DNA of 64,000 nt from assembly GCF_030272615.1 (NCBI RefSeq), contig NC_081410.1, forward strand, positions 118,861,140-118,925,139. The letters are read 5' to 3'. Each line of letters begins with the position of its first letter. The first letter of the stretch is position 1. Position numbers and translations under genes: made by a program. The notes under the pieces were generated by a model. That model made no database searches and was not told the origin of the DNA. It saw nothing but the letters and a program-made list of their open reading frames with translations. This DNA comes from Cryptomeria japonica. Taxonomy: Eukaryota; Streptophyta; Pinopsida; Cupressales; Cupressaceae. Of the stretch, positions 22,300-34,700 are shown piece after piece.

Positions 22300-22610
22300 G
22301 ATGCAACTTATTGCATTAATCCGGTGGATTTCAGAGCCTTTCTTTTTAGTTGGATTAGTGAGTTGGTGCTGCTCCTCTGGTGGAGTAGTTTGTTGATCTA
22401 CTTATGAATTTATGGGAGAGAGATTCATGTTTTTGTTTTGGGAGAGAGAGTTTGGTTTTCTGTTTTGTGAGATTTGGCATTGCTGTCAAAGGGGGAGAGA
22501 GATCATGTGAAAAAATTCTTTCTAGGTCCTGATCTTAGGGGGGGTTTGCTGGAGATATCTTCTTTCTTTACATTAATTATTTTTCACATTCATATGTTGC
22601 CATCAATTCC

Positions 22611-22621
22611 AAAGGGGGGAT
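22611..22621 (+). other. Polypurine tract of copia element
   Basis: aaagggggga directly precedes the 3' LTR and would prime plus-strand synthesis. Confidence 0.85.
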
Positions 22622-23830
22622 TGTTGGATACTGATGATAATTGTTTCTGCTAGGATATGTTGTTGTCATTTCTATGAACATATTTTTGTGGTTTGCTCCA
22701 GTGATTGCAGATTGGGAAGATTTTCTGATTCGGTTTGTAGTGTTGGTTTGTTGATCACTGTTTTGCAGAGTTTGGTATATCCTCTGGTATATTCTGGTGT
22801 GATCAGATCTTGTGTTGAGTTTTTGGGATTTTTCTTGGGATGGTCTTGTGTAGCTTAATTTCAGATGGATTGTGATTTGGTGTTCTGCAAGTTATCTTTC
22901 TTCGTGACAGTTACTGATTGGTTATGTTCTTGAGCTTTCAGACTTTGAAAAATGAAGATCTGAAAAAGTGGTGTTGGTACAATTGTTTCAGATGATTCTA
23001 ATGTGCTTGTTGGTGTTTCTTAGTCATGTCCTATTTGTTTTGATGATCCACATTGATTGTTGTGCAATTTTTTGGTCGTTTCTATCAACTGGTGATGATT
23101 TTTGGTAGAGTTGTGCATTTGAGAATTTATTTTAGGACCATGCTATGCTATGAAAATCATTATATTGGTCTGATGGTTGATCTTTATATTGTGTGATGTA
23201 ATTTTGTAATTGAGGGTTGAGGGTTTAGATAACCTTGTTATCAAGGTTGATGAATTGTATATATAGGTGGTATAGTCATGTAATTTGGGTGTCAATATTG
23301 TGTCTGCATTATCTGAGAGAGATTTGTGTGCGAACAAGTGATTTATCCTTTGATGTTGAGTTTGAGGTGAGATTGGTGTTGTAGGGCAAATATCTTTGCT
23401 TAACCGGAACTGTAATCAGGCATTTCGAGATGCTATTCTTTCAGTTCACTTCTTCCGGATTGTAGTCCAAATCTTATTGTAAGTCAGTGAGACTTCCCTA
23501 AGGGTTGTAGCCTTCTGAGCCATTATATTTGAGCAATGAGCTCTAGGAAGTGTGCCTGAATGCATGTGCATTCCCCATTGTAACATTTTCACATACTACT
23601 GCAGAGTATCATCTTACTGTGGTTAGGTTCCCACCGTGGTTTTTCCCTTAACCAGGTTTTCCACGTCAAAATCTTGGAGTTGTGTGTTGTGGTCTTAATT
23701 TGCTTATCTATCTTATTACTGCAGTTTATTAGATCTATGTTTTGTGATTAAGTTTGTTATTCTAGTGAAGACTGATTCACCCCCCCTCCCCTCCCCCCCT
23801 CTCAGTCTTCCTTCTTGATTGTTGCTAACA
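22622..23830 (+). repeat. 3' LTR of copia element
   Basis: 1,209 bp, TGTTGGATA to GCTAACA. It lacks a short segment present in the 5' LTR near 17,290-17,350 and has many substitutions, which indicates an old insertion. A C-rich polymorphic run lies near 23,780. Confidence 0.9.
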
Positions 23831-24960
23831 ACCCTGCCCGCACACATGACACATGGGCCCCACTGATGTCATGCTCTTCTTAAGTGGACTGATAAGATTT
23901 CACATGCTGGAGGTCAAAGGACACGTCGGAAAGGGTTGGCCCAATCTATCCTCCTCGTAAAATAAGTATACAATTTATAATAGTTAATTAGACAATGCTC
24001 ACACGTGTCTCTATTTCGGTGACTTTTGATGAAACCTTTGTCCTTCATAATTTCGGGCTAAAATAGAACTTATGTCATTGATCTATGATCATCCAATGGT
24101 CATTAAGTTGTTTGATTAATTAATTCTAGACTTATAGTTAACTAGAACTTGTACCTCATTCTATGGATAACTGATAGTAAATTAAAGATAAAATTTAAAG
24201 TAGTTTAGTATTACAAGTGGATAAATTGATCTAATATTTAAATCTAAGAAATGAATAAATTTAAATCAACAAATGCCACGTAGTGGCTAGTACTTGCCTT
24301 TATAGTATTATAATATTTGCATATTATATAAAATAAATTGTTATGAATTCAAAGATAATAAATTAATTATAAAAAAATATATTAAAATATAATAAAAATT
24401 AAAAGTAATGACTTAAACTTTCATATTTTACCCCGTCGTGCATTTTATTTGAGATCAATGGTCCACATCACCATGCGACTGCACATTTAGATCAAAATGC
24501 TCGTTCAACTTAACTTTGCAGCCTCACCCATACACATGGCACATGGGCCTTGCTGACGTTAGGCTCTTCTTAAGTGGACCCGTAAGATTCTACATGCTGG
24601 AGGTCAAAGGATACGTCAGAAAGGGTTGGCTCAATCTATCCTCCTCGTAAACCACAGTATTGAGCGGTTACCTCCTGTTTATTTGACGACCCAAATCATT
24701 GCATAGTTGTGCAATTAATCAAAGCTGCTCACCAAAATAACTTTGCAACTCCGCTCGCATGGGCCCTACCAAAGTGACAACATACACTTGGACCACTAAA
24801 TGAATGGCATGTGGAAATCCACGTAACATGGCTAGGACATGGGTCTATCATGTTTGTCTCCTAAGTGTGATAATGTGCGACTGTCTTTTGTAAGATCAGT
24901 GGTCAGGATCTTCATGTGATTGCAGAGTTAGATGGAAGTGCTTGATGATGCTAACTCCAC
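23831..24960. repeat. Non-coding repeat: right half of unit A, then unit B and diverged units
   Basis: 'cacacatgacacatgggcc ... ttaagtgga ... ggaggtcaaagga' at 23,838-23,960 matches 24,525-24,660. The unit B left half (24,215-24,530) matches 16,620-16,816. Further diverged units with 'gcgactgcaca' or 'gttgtgcaatta' words continue to about 24,960. The repeats are non-coding and GC-richer than the surroundings. Confidence 0.7.
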
Positions 24961-25640
24961 AGTGCCGAAGGTTTTTAGTATTTTATAAAATATGACAAAT
25001 AAAAAATAAATTAATTTAAAGACATTAAACTAGATTATGTGCCTGCAATAATTACATCCAATTCCAATTTCCCGTTGCAATCCACAAATTTTTAATTTTC
25101 ATTATAAACTTATATTATCTTAATTACAGTTCTGTTTTATGTTTACCATGCTCTGGATTCTGAAATATTCTATATAAGTTTTGTAATGTGAATTTACCAT
25201 TGTAAGGGTTTATGCTCTAGGGTTTCCCGCATGGGCTATAATTGCATGTGTTACATTAATCGTTGCTTTCTATGTGTCTTTCAATTTCATGAGCCTAATA
25301 AACCCTAACTGTGGTAATTGCCAACAATAAAATTTTCTAGTAGTAAATCTGATAAACCCTAACAGTAAATAGTTGTGTAAGGCCAACATCCATTATAATA
25401 TTTTCCCCCAAAGTAATGAAAGATTTGCCAATATAAATCATTTGATTTTTTTATTTTTGATAAGTTAATAGCTAGGTAGGGCCAGCACCCATTATATTAA
25501 GATAAGATTAAAAATAAAGATACAACAATATTTGGTTTGTAGCTGAAAATACATTCCTGATAGAATTTCTAATGATCACCCATAACAACCTATAACCCAC
25601 AATACAAAATTCAAGAATCAAAACACAATGAAGCATCTGC
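24961..25640. other. Non-coding AT-rich spacer
   Basis: No gene is seen. 'taataaaccctaac' occurs near 25,297 and 25,352; this is not a telomere array, only isolated words. Confidence 0.4.
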
Positions 25641-25654
25641 ACCATACTTCATGG

Positions 25655-26470
25655 CTAGGAGACATTCCCAGCCCACCTTGTCACCTCCACAGCTTCATGT
25701 TCCTCCTTGAATTTCTTGGCTTGTAAGATGAGCGAGCAATCTTGTCCACAGTTAGCATGAGCTTTGCTTGCTACAGTTTGCTCCACACCGCGTCTATCAT
25801 CCTCAATCCATTCCGCTCCACTCCTCAGCTCCAACATCCCTACAATCTTATCCGCATCCTCTTCATCAATTTCATCTTCATCTACAAATCCTTCAGTGGT
25901 CAGGTAGTCCCAATGTCAATCCTTCTCCCCAGATTCCTTGATTTTGGCTACATACATGAGGAAATTGATATTACATAGTATATCACTCCTTCGTGCCTAC
26001 AACAACTGTGCATTTTGTGTTAGCACAATCGAAAATTAAAAAACCCTTCCAATGTAATAGTTCTATGGGAGGTGAATGAAAAGGTTCTCATCCACATTGT
26101 CTATCATTGCATCAATGCCGCACAAATATGCATGTTCGAACACCATCTGGGTGAGTTTTTTTGCCCACTCCTTGGAAACCCTCACATATAACAACATGAC
26201 AAGAAAAAAGGTTGGAATGTACGAATTGACCCTATGCCTGTGATACACCATTAGAAACTCCAACCCTAGCACTATCTTGACCACATGCATTATGTACGGG
26301 TGGTGATTCAACAAGACCCCCCCCAACCGTTTATCAGTGACTTCACCTACAAACGTTGCTTGTGGTTTCATTGCCCTGAGCATAATTGGCGTGCCCATCA
26401 CTCTCACCTCAGTGTTTCCAACTCGAACATGTAATGTGAAAACATGGTAAACCTCAATGCCCAATTTAAA
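25655..26470 (-). pseudogene. Degenerate coding region, unknown family
   Basis: Two minus-strand frames with several stops between them. 26063-26464 gives 133 residues (VMGTPIMLRAMKPQATFVG ... VYHRHRVNSYIPTFF). 25655-25837, whose frame extends upstream as an acidic segment (EDEIDEEDADKIVG), gives a Glu/Ala-rich end. The style resembles the unknown transposon-like frame at 9.8-13.2 kb, but I see no direct similarity. No function can be given. Confidence 0.4.
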
Positions 26471-26616
26471 GACATTTGATCAACTTCAGGATGAATGTCT
26501 CATTAAATGCACACTTACCATAAGTTGCCTAGTGTGATATATGTTAATAATATATATATATCTTCTTTCTTTATTTTTCTAATTTTTGATACAAGTCCAT
26601 AAACCCACAAAAAAAA

Positions 26617-28870
26617 ATTCACTTTCACAAGAGATTTGCAAAGACAAATATGAAATAACAAAACCCTTGATATTATTATTCATGTGAGATCAAGAAGTAC
26701 ATTCTCGAGACTATATCTGTAGTAATTGTCATGACAAATTATAAACTAATTAATATTGTTGAAGAAATTTTTACATTCTTCATTGTGAAAGAATCCACAT
26801 TCTAACTTAGACACTACTACTCTACCCTTTTCCAAAGAGACCAAGATTCCCTCCAAAAAAATCTCTTAATTATAGCCTTAGAATTCCTTTTATAAGAGTA
26901 AGGAATGCAACAAGCTTCAAGTTGTATACAACTGCCATGTTTTCATTTGACATATGTTTGTTTTATACGCATGGAAATGAAATATTCCCAATATGAAACC
27001 TAAAATAGAACAAGATAACTTATAAAATCATATGCACTAAAACTATCATATACCATTGTGAAGAATAAAATATTGTTGAAATTCAACTACTTGAGCCGCA
27101 CCAGCATCGCACTGCTGATAACTTTACGGATGCTCTTGAGATGGGTATTGTAAATAGAACAGGGGGGCCAACTTTAGTTATCAATTTTAACTAAACAAGC
27201 TCTTTGCTAGAGCCGACACTCCCTTGTCCTCATTGTACTCCTCCCCACTCCCTCTGTTTCTTAAGCTTTAGGAAATGAGGGGGCGAAGGTAGGCATCTAG
27301 GGAAAGGTCACCTGTAGCTGCATTGGCCTTTCAATGTCCCTTCAACTACCTCCTATGATTTCAATGTCCCTTTAGCTACAAAGCATTCTGTTGTGCTGCT
27401 ATAAACACAACCTTCCTGAAATTTTCTCCACTCAGTGTCATTAAACCTATATCTTATGAACACATAGGAAACATACGCGCATTCCATTTTTGATATTGTT
27501 CTTGAACAAGTGTAGAGGGAAATACTTATAATACTCCTTAATCAACTCAACACAACTGTCGATTTATGAAAAACCTCGAAGCTCTAAATTTAGAAGTTCT
27601 AAATATGCCATAATGAAAGAATCAGAACTCGTCAATCTGCTATAATCATTCAACTGCCATTTCAATATTTTATTATTTTGTTCTGGAACAAGCTAACATT
27701 TGTACCCATTTTAATATTTTATTATTTTCTTTTGGAACAAGCTAATATTGTATTTTCTATGCGAAAGGATCGTTTAGAATCTGAGATCAAGATTTCATGT
27801 GTTAAAAAGTACGTTGCTAATGCCAACAGATATGCAGTACAGTTACAGTGACCATGACATGTTTTCCATGTGTTATTTTCCAAAAAAATTAGTGAAAGAT
27901 TCGCCTTAATTATTCTACATTGAATTGCACTTTGGTTTTGATGTATTTTTGAAACAAATCTCGAATAGCTTCAACAAACAAGTGCTTATGTCTAGGGCAT
28001 AGAGTCGAATCTAAGATCAAGTGTGTAACGTTAACACATTGACAAGGAATTTTCCAAGACAAAACAAAATATCCTTAATATTAATATTCATCATTAATGT
28101 TACATCTGAAAGTACAAATGGAGATAATATTAGCAACAATATAGTAGTCTATTCATGAAGTATTGAAAAACTACTGAGAGAAAGTGTACACTCTAATTTC
28201 TTTCATCATGCAACCACCCTACACAAATAGACAAGATAAATCCCTATTTCTACTCTCCCCGGAGATAAGAAAATTTTAGAATCCTTCTTTACAACCTTGG
28301 TATTCCTTTTATAATCATAAGGATTGCAACAAGCTACCGACTGTTTACAAGAATGTGTAACATGTATTGTATGTGTAGGATGTCATAAAACCGACATGCC
28401 AATATACATGAAAGATTTGGTACCGAGACACAAAAAACTTCCCTGAATGCAAGCTACATTATGAGCCATGCCATTATCGCACATTGGTGGTTATCGATGT
28501 AGAGAATACTAGGATACAAGATTCTCATTGTATTTCCTAGTAGGGGATAACTTTGAGAGTTTTGATCAAGTAGGGATTCTTGACTCCAAAACCACATCTC
28601 CAATGTCTTCACCCAGCTTTCTCTTTGCATTCTTCCCATTATAAGGGGGAAATGACGGTTTCCAAAGAGCTCGAAATTATTTGCAACTGCAGGAGAAGCC
28701 TGTAGTTGCACTCAAGCCTTTTAAAATCCTTCTAGTTATCTTTGGCTATTTTAAAATCCCTCTAGCTACAAGGTAAGTCATCAATCTGCTTTACTTCATG
28801 TGGCATCTGCAAACCTTCAACCATATCTCCTTGTGCCAAAATTCAGTTGCATCTTCTATGCACTTCATTT
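26617..28870. repeat. Diverged local direct duplication, non-coding
   Basis: Blocks at about 26,617-27,480 and 28,040-28,870 align in order: 'ccttttataa-ag-taaggaatgcaacaagct', 'gcc-cacca-catcgcac', and 'cctgtagctgca ... ctttagctacaa'. The offset is about 1.4 kb. Neither block holds a credible gene. Confidence 0.55.
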
Positions 28871-28930
28871 TAAAACCTCTGCAAGCAAGGCAAAAACACT
28901 TCCTAAAAACTTATCTCTAGAAATATGTCT

Positions 28931-29056
28931 ATCTTCTACATTCTAAAATGCAGCATGCGAATGATATAACTTCTATCTTCTACATTCTGAAATGCAACAT
29001 GCGAATAATATAACTTCTATCTTCTACATTCTGAAATGCAACATGCGAATAATGAC
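28931..29056. repeat. Tandem triplet, 44-bp unit
   Basis: Three successive copies of a 44-bp unit containing 'atcttctacattctgaaatg' start at 28,931, 28,975 and 29,019. The first differs from the others at a few positions and the third is truncated at its end. Confidence 0.9.
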
Positions 29057-29429
29057 AATATTTCTTGATTTGCAAAGTGGGGGCAACTGTCTGTCAGGTC
29101 TATACTTTGGATTATTCCACATGTTGTATTAATCTGTGTGAGATGTACTTTTCTGGAATTCCTTGATATAAAATATAGCACAAGAAATCTTTCATTTCAA
29201 TAGTCCTGACACCTATCAACACAGGTTAATATTAGCATCTTCTCATTGAATATTAAATTTGTGTTATCCTCCATATTTTTCTTCCTCTGACAGATGCAAT
29301 GTTCTCTATGCAAAAAGGATAGTAGAGAATCTTCGATGAAGATTTTGTACGTGCGAAAAAATAAATTTTTAAAAGATTTCATATGGATATGCAAGACACT
29401 TACAACTAAGATGTGATGTGTTTGGTATA

Positions 29430-29875
29430 TTAGTTTTTTTTCTCCAAAAGTAATGGAAGATTCACCTTAATTATCCTACAATTTTTATGTGACTGAAAAA
29501 CATTTTCCAATGTAGTTATTATTTTCCCCAAAAAATAATGAAAGATTCACTTTAATTTTTCTACATTTTTCATGCAATATGAAAGAAATTGCCAATGTAA
29601 TAATTATTTTCCTCCAAAAATAATGAAATATTCGCCTTAATTTTTCAAAAAAAATCACACAATAGAAAAATATTCACCAATAAATTATTTATTTTCCAAA
29701 AGGAATGAAAATTCGCTTTAATTTTCATACGATTCTTACGCAACTGAGGAAAATTCGCAAATGAAATTTAATATTTTTTCTTTATTAAAAAAATTCGCCA
29801 AAAAAAAAATATTTTCCTTTAAATAATCAAAGATTCGTCAGGATTTTACACCTTTACCCGGGGGAGGGGGGGGTG
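29430..29875. repeat. Tandem ATTCGCC-containing repeat ending in a G tract
   Basis: About five imperfect copies of a roughly 85-95-bp unit with 'aaaaataatgaaagattcgcc', then 'ttaatttttctaca', then 'gaaaattcgccaatg'. Single copies of the same words occur at 25,405-25,440 and 27,880-27,920. A G-rich tract at 29,859-29,874 closes the array, right before the transporter duplication block. Confidence 0.65.
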
Positions 29876-30190
29876 TTTGATTAACCTATTGTAAGAGAGT
29901 TTTTAAACTAAATCTTACATTGCTATATTTTAAAGCTACCCTTGATTGGTAACTCTAATTGTAAATATTTGGAGAGGTGGTAGATTATGGCAATGGACAC
30001 AGTGAAATCTCTTTGACCTCTCATCTAATATACTTCATTATGTCATTCTATGATGAGTAAAGAAATACTACATCCTACAATGAGTGTCATAGTAGAGGAG
30101 CAATAGATGTACCACATGAAATTTAAATAGTGTAAATGATGTGTGCTCTTGAGAGGCAAATTCCTACAACCAATAAAAAACTGTACAGGT
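29876..30190. repeat. Left flank of transporter duplication, copy 1
   Basis: 'cctattg-aagagagtttttaa' through 'agaggcaaattccta' aligns with 51,280-51,740. Copy 2 carries an extra insert of about 170 bp near 51,360-51,530. This marks the upstream limit of the duplicated segment. Confidence 0.8.
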
Positions 30191-30196
30191 AGAATG

Positions 30197-30999
30197 TGTT
30201 ACACCCCATTTTGACATTACTATTTACTTTTACTTGTTTTGGTTATGATAATGTAAGCACATAAATATGCTTTGAATATATTTGGAAATAGGATGAATGA
30301 ATGTGCAAACATTCTTATATTTTGAATATTTAAAGATGGAATATATGATGTTTTAATAACAACTGACTAATGTTGTAATGTGTTGAGTTGGATGCAGGAA
30401 ATGAATGATCCTCTAGAGGGGAGGAAGAGTATCACTCAGGAGAGGAATTTGGTTCGGTAATCTTAATATATGTGCCTTATTGAGCTATCACACACTCACA
30501 ACCTAGTTGTTCAAGTTGAGTTGGATTAGTTGAGTAGAGATAAGATGTCTTTTGTCGAGTTGATTGTGATTAGCGAAATGTTATAACAACTTGATTTGTG
30601 TATCCTTATTGAAATGCTAGACTGAATCCCTTCATAAGATTAACTCTTTTCCTTTCATATCTTTATGTCGATGAAAGTATTGATATATCTCTCTCTCTAT
30701 TTATATCAATAGATTAATATTGATATTATCTATATATATAGAACAAGTGGCAGCACCCTACCCACATGGTAGTGAAGTCGATACCCCCTTCTACCTTTTG
30801 GAGCGCACCCTACTCCTTAGGAAGGTGGTGCGGTGGTAACACCGCCACCACTCCCCATTCCACTTTGCTAGGGGCAAATTCAATATTTCGATAATATCGA
30901 GCCCCCTCCTTATTCTAAGGAATGGAAAGTATTTTCCTTCTCATTATAATTGCATTTTCACCTTTCAATCAACATAATTGTGACACACATGTTCCAACA
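30197..30999. mobile_element. Possible solo LTR present only in copy 1
   Basis: An 803-bp segment starting TGTTACACCCCATTTTGACA and ending TTCCAACA interrupts the alignment of the two duplicated flanks, since copy 2 lacks it. It has TG...CA ends, an internal tatatatatag near 30,730 and a GC-rich middle. I see no clear 5-bp target duplication (gaatg versus gccaa), so the exact boundaries and the LTR identity are tentative. Confidence 0.4.
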
Positions 31000-31530
31000 G
31001 CCAAAGTGCATCTTAATCTACGCAAAACCTTTGTCGCATAGCTTAGCATTCATTTACAGAGCCTTATATGAAATGAAGAGAGTAAAATAGAGCCAATTTT
31101 GAGATATTTGCATTTGTCTTTGAAGATGGGCGCTTCATTCTCATTGGGCGGTTTAACCAAGAGTAATATATTGAGAATGTCTTGTTTAAATCGTACTTTT
31201 ACTTCATATAGTTTTGTACTTTTCCTTGATCTACATTGTATAAGATGCGTTTGTTTTTGCCCTTAGCCAAAAAAAATTAACTGAAAATTACTCATTTACT
31301 TAAAGTTAAAGAAAAAAATGATTTGAGGATTGCATAGTAAGCAGTCTCGGAAAGAACTAAAAAAGAAAACAACTGAAAATAATATGAATGCTTTTTTATT
31401 GTCTAAACTAAGGTATCATCGAAATGATTAACCACTTCCCATACTGAAATCAAATTTTCTAATGTAAAAAGTCAATTTCAAGATGACAGTGGAATAGATT
31501 TTGCAGCTGCCATGATAGCTGTTTTTTTTC

Positions 31531-31538
31531 TATAAATA
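31531..31538 (+). promoter_or_regulatory. TATA box of first NPF gene
   Basis: TATAAATA sits in a segment conserved with the second gene (tataaatatgattc-t-acaccctgctgagga). It lies 260 bases before the ATG, giving a 5' leader of roughly 230 bases. Conservation in both copies supports it. Confidence 0.65.
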
Positions 31539-31790
31539 TGATTCTTTACACCCTGCTGAGGAGAGAGTCATTTTGTATATCGTTTGATGTTTAAAATAGC
31601 TATCAGTAACTTGAGATTTCAAGTTACAGAAGCTATTATGTGAGAAAAGTTTTGATATTCTTCTATCATGGGTTTTGGGTTGCTGTTACTAACAGTTTAG
31701 TTGAGTGTGTGGGCTCATGAATACAAGTCTAACGAAAATCTCTGTATAACCAGCAAGAGAATTTGCCCTGCTCAATTGGTAGTTGACCCA

Positions 31791-34700
31791 ATGGAAAAAC
31801 CAGTGCAGTTGGCCACCCCATTGAGAGTGAAGGAAGAGTTATGTTCAAAAACTGAGGATTCTCCTGTGTCAAAGAAACAGACTCATAAGGGTGGATGGAA
31901 AATTATGCCCTTTATTATAGGTAGAAACAAATTAGAACTTGAATTTTCTTAATGCTTTGTTCTTTCGATTTTATTGAGATTGTAAAGGTGTAAGATCAAT
32001 GTTAGTAGATTTCCATATTCTATGAGACTGTTTGTTGTTGCTTTTGGGTTTGATTGTCTGAATGTTTTTTTGCATCAGCGTTTTGGATCACACTCTGTGA
32101 TCCATCATCGAGATGGTAGATATCTGATGATGGATTACGGAGTGCAATAATTATCCATGAGACTGTCTGTTGTTGTTTCTGGATTCGATTGTGTGAGTTT
32201 TTTTCTTTGCATCAACGTTTTGTATCGCACTCCATGATCCATCATCAGGATGATAGAGAACAAAAGGAGATTAAAAATTCTGATGATGGATTACAGAGTG
32301 TGAAAATCCATGAGACTGTCCGTTGCTGCTTTTGGATTCGATTGCGTGAGTGTTTTTTGCATGGACATTTTCTACCACACTCCGTTATCCATCATCAGGA
32401 TGATAGAGAACAAAAGGAGATTAGAAATTCTGATGATGGATTAGGGAGTGTGATAATCCATGAGACTGTTTGATGCTTCTTTTGGATTCGATTGCGTGAG
32501 TGTATTTTCCATCAACGTTTTAGATCACACTCCGCTCTGTGATTTATCATTAGAATGATAGAGAACAAAAAGAAATGAAAGATTCTGATGATGGATTATG
32601 AAGTGTGATCCCAAACACTGATGCAAAAAACAATCACCCAATCAAATCCAAGAACAACAACATATTGTATAAAATAAATTTTAAACGGGCCAAATTAGAT
32701 TATTACATTTGTGTCAAAACACAACCTAGACACTATAATTGAAGGATGATCATTATGGTGTTATAACCTGGCAGGAAATGAGAGCTGTGCAAATCTTGCA
32801 GTGTTCAGCTTATCTGCTAATCTGGCGGTGTTCTTGATCAAAGAATACAAGATGGGTTACTTTGCAGCTGCAAATATTTCAACCCTTTGGGGTGGATTAA
32901 ACTTTATAGCAGCCATTGCTGGTGCTGTTGTGGCAGATTCTTATCTAGGAAGGTTTTGGACAATCCTCTTTGCCTCTTTCTCATACATACTGGTAGGCAA
33001 ACTGTAACTTTCTCATCTGGTACATTTTTCATCAAATTTCATAATTTAAATTGTATGTAAACACTGGCATAGTTAATTTCTTTACAATTTGAATTGGTTG
33101 TAAGCACTGACAAAATTAAATTCTATTTGATCTGTGTAATCTTGCCATCAAAATTGAATTGGTTGGCCCCTCCCAAAAACAGGAATTAGATTTTAAGTAA
33201 TACTGCAGCTGGGTTCATAGCTTGTTTTGACCATAGCTTTTGCATCTGATGCAAGAACACATTATCCATATTCATGGGATTTTTTAAGAATATTAATTTG
33301 TCTTTGCATATGAAAGTGTTTTTCTTAGGATAAATATAGTCTTATATTCAATCTTCTTTAACATTCTTAATTAAAATATTCATAGTATATTTTGAAATAA
33401 ATAAAAAAAATTATCAAAAGATTGGAAAATATGTATTTTAAAGTTTAATTATATATTTTAATAAAGTCTGATTATAATATAAATTTACATATGTTTATAT
33501 ATGTATACATATACATATATAAAATAATATTTTAAATGAAACAATTCTATATTAAAAACTTTCAAAAAAAAAAAAAGAGCATTAATATATAACATTTAAA
33601 AGATATAATTATAATTATGATATATTATATATATAAAATATTTCAAGTATATATGTGTATACATTTATTAAGTAATTGAAAATAAAAAATAAAATAGATT
33701 TGTTGTAAAAATCAAATAGACATCTCCAAAATACTATCTCTAAATATCTTTTACATAATTTTTTGAAGATAGATATATTAGTTTTTTCATTTACTAAAGA
33801 ATTATCTTATATTACTTACTTAAAAATATTTTATTTTATTTATCACTAATTTATTTTTTTAATTTTTACATTATTTATTTTATTTTATTTCAGAATTAAT
33901 TTATTTTATTTTTGTTTTGTTTTTATTTAAAGATCAATATTAGATGAATAACATTTAAATTAAAAAAAATATTTTGCCAGTTTATTTACTATTTGATTTA
34001 GATCTTGTCTATCTACCAATTAGAATGTACCTTTGACCTTATTTATTAATCTTTAAAAGATATTGAAAAAGTCTTTAATAAGAGTTATACAATAATATGG
34101 ACAAAAACCAATGTGACTATGTGACTGAAAGTCCGAAGTAAATTTGATGTAATAGTGCTCTAGTCTTCAAGAAAGAAAGTGTATTATAATGCACAAATGA
34201 AAAGTATCAACTATGAAGAATTCTATTAATGATTTTCTATTACAATATATATTATTTGCATTGTTTCAATAAAAATAAAAAATAATTTTTTTATTAATGA
34301 TTTTCTATTACAATGGACTTAGATCAACCCTTATATTTGGAAAAAAATGGATTCATAGGAACTTTTCTTCAAATTATTGAACTCATAGAATTGTTTGATG
34401 CAGGCATTGCTACTCATGACAGTGGTATCTGTTGTTATAGATCAAATAAGAGGAACTGAATATGACATTGTACTGCTTTATATATTTCTGACACTAATGG
34501 TTGTGGGCTCAAGTGGGGTGAAGTCATCATCCATACCCTTTGGTGCAGAGCAATTTGACAGCATTGATGACAAGGACAGGAAAAATCAGCAAAGCTTTTT
34601 CAATTGGTATTATTGTGCATCTACTGTTTCTATCATGTTGGGCCTCACCTTTCTTGTTTATATACAAAGTAATGTCAGCTGGCAATGGGGATTCGGTCTG

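Larger units (their letters stand above)
16817..23830 (+). mobile_element. Ty1/copia LTR retrotransposon, inactivated
   Basis: The element is 7,014 bp on the plus strand. LTRs at 16817-18063 and 22622-23830 share their whole length. A primer site follows the 5' LTR and a polypurine tract precedes the 3' LTR. Domain order is gag, protease, integrase, reverse transcriptase, RNase H, which is diagnostic of Ty1/copia. Stops, frameshifts and active-site changes have silenced it. It sits inside a non-coding repeat whose undisturbed sister lies at 24.2-24.66 kb, which shows the insertion point. Any target duplication (gcccc/accct) is degraded. Confidence 0.93.

Noticed and set aside
25297-25365. Interstitial telomere-like repeat (aaaccctaa)
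   Set aside because: There are only isolated single words, with no tandem array.
28454-28711. 85-codon minus frame
   Set aside because: There is no recognisable family and it lies in a diverged duplicated non-coding block whose partner at 27.1 kb is not open.
31701-31790. Upstream in-frame extension of NPF copy 1
   Set aside because: It starts at TTG, not ATG, and the homologous upstream stretch of copy 2 contains an in-frame stop. The first ATG at 31,791 is the supported start.
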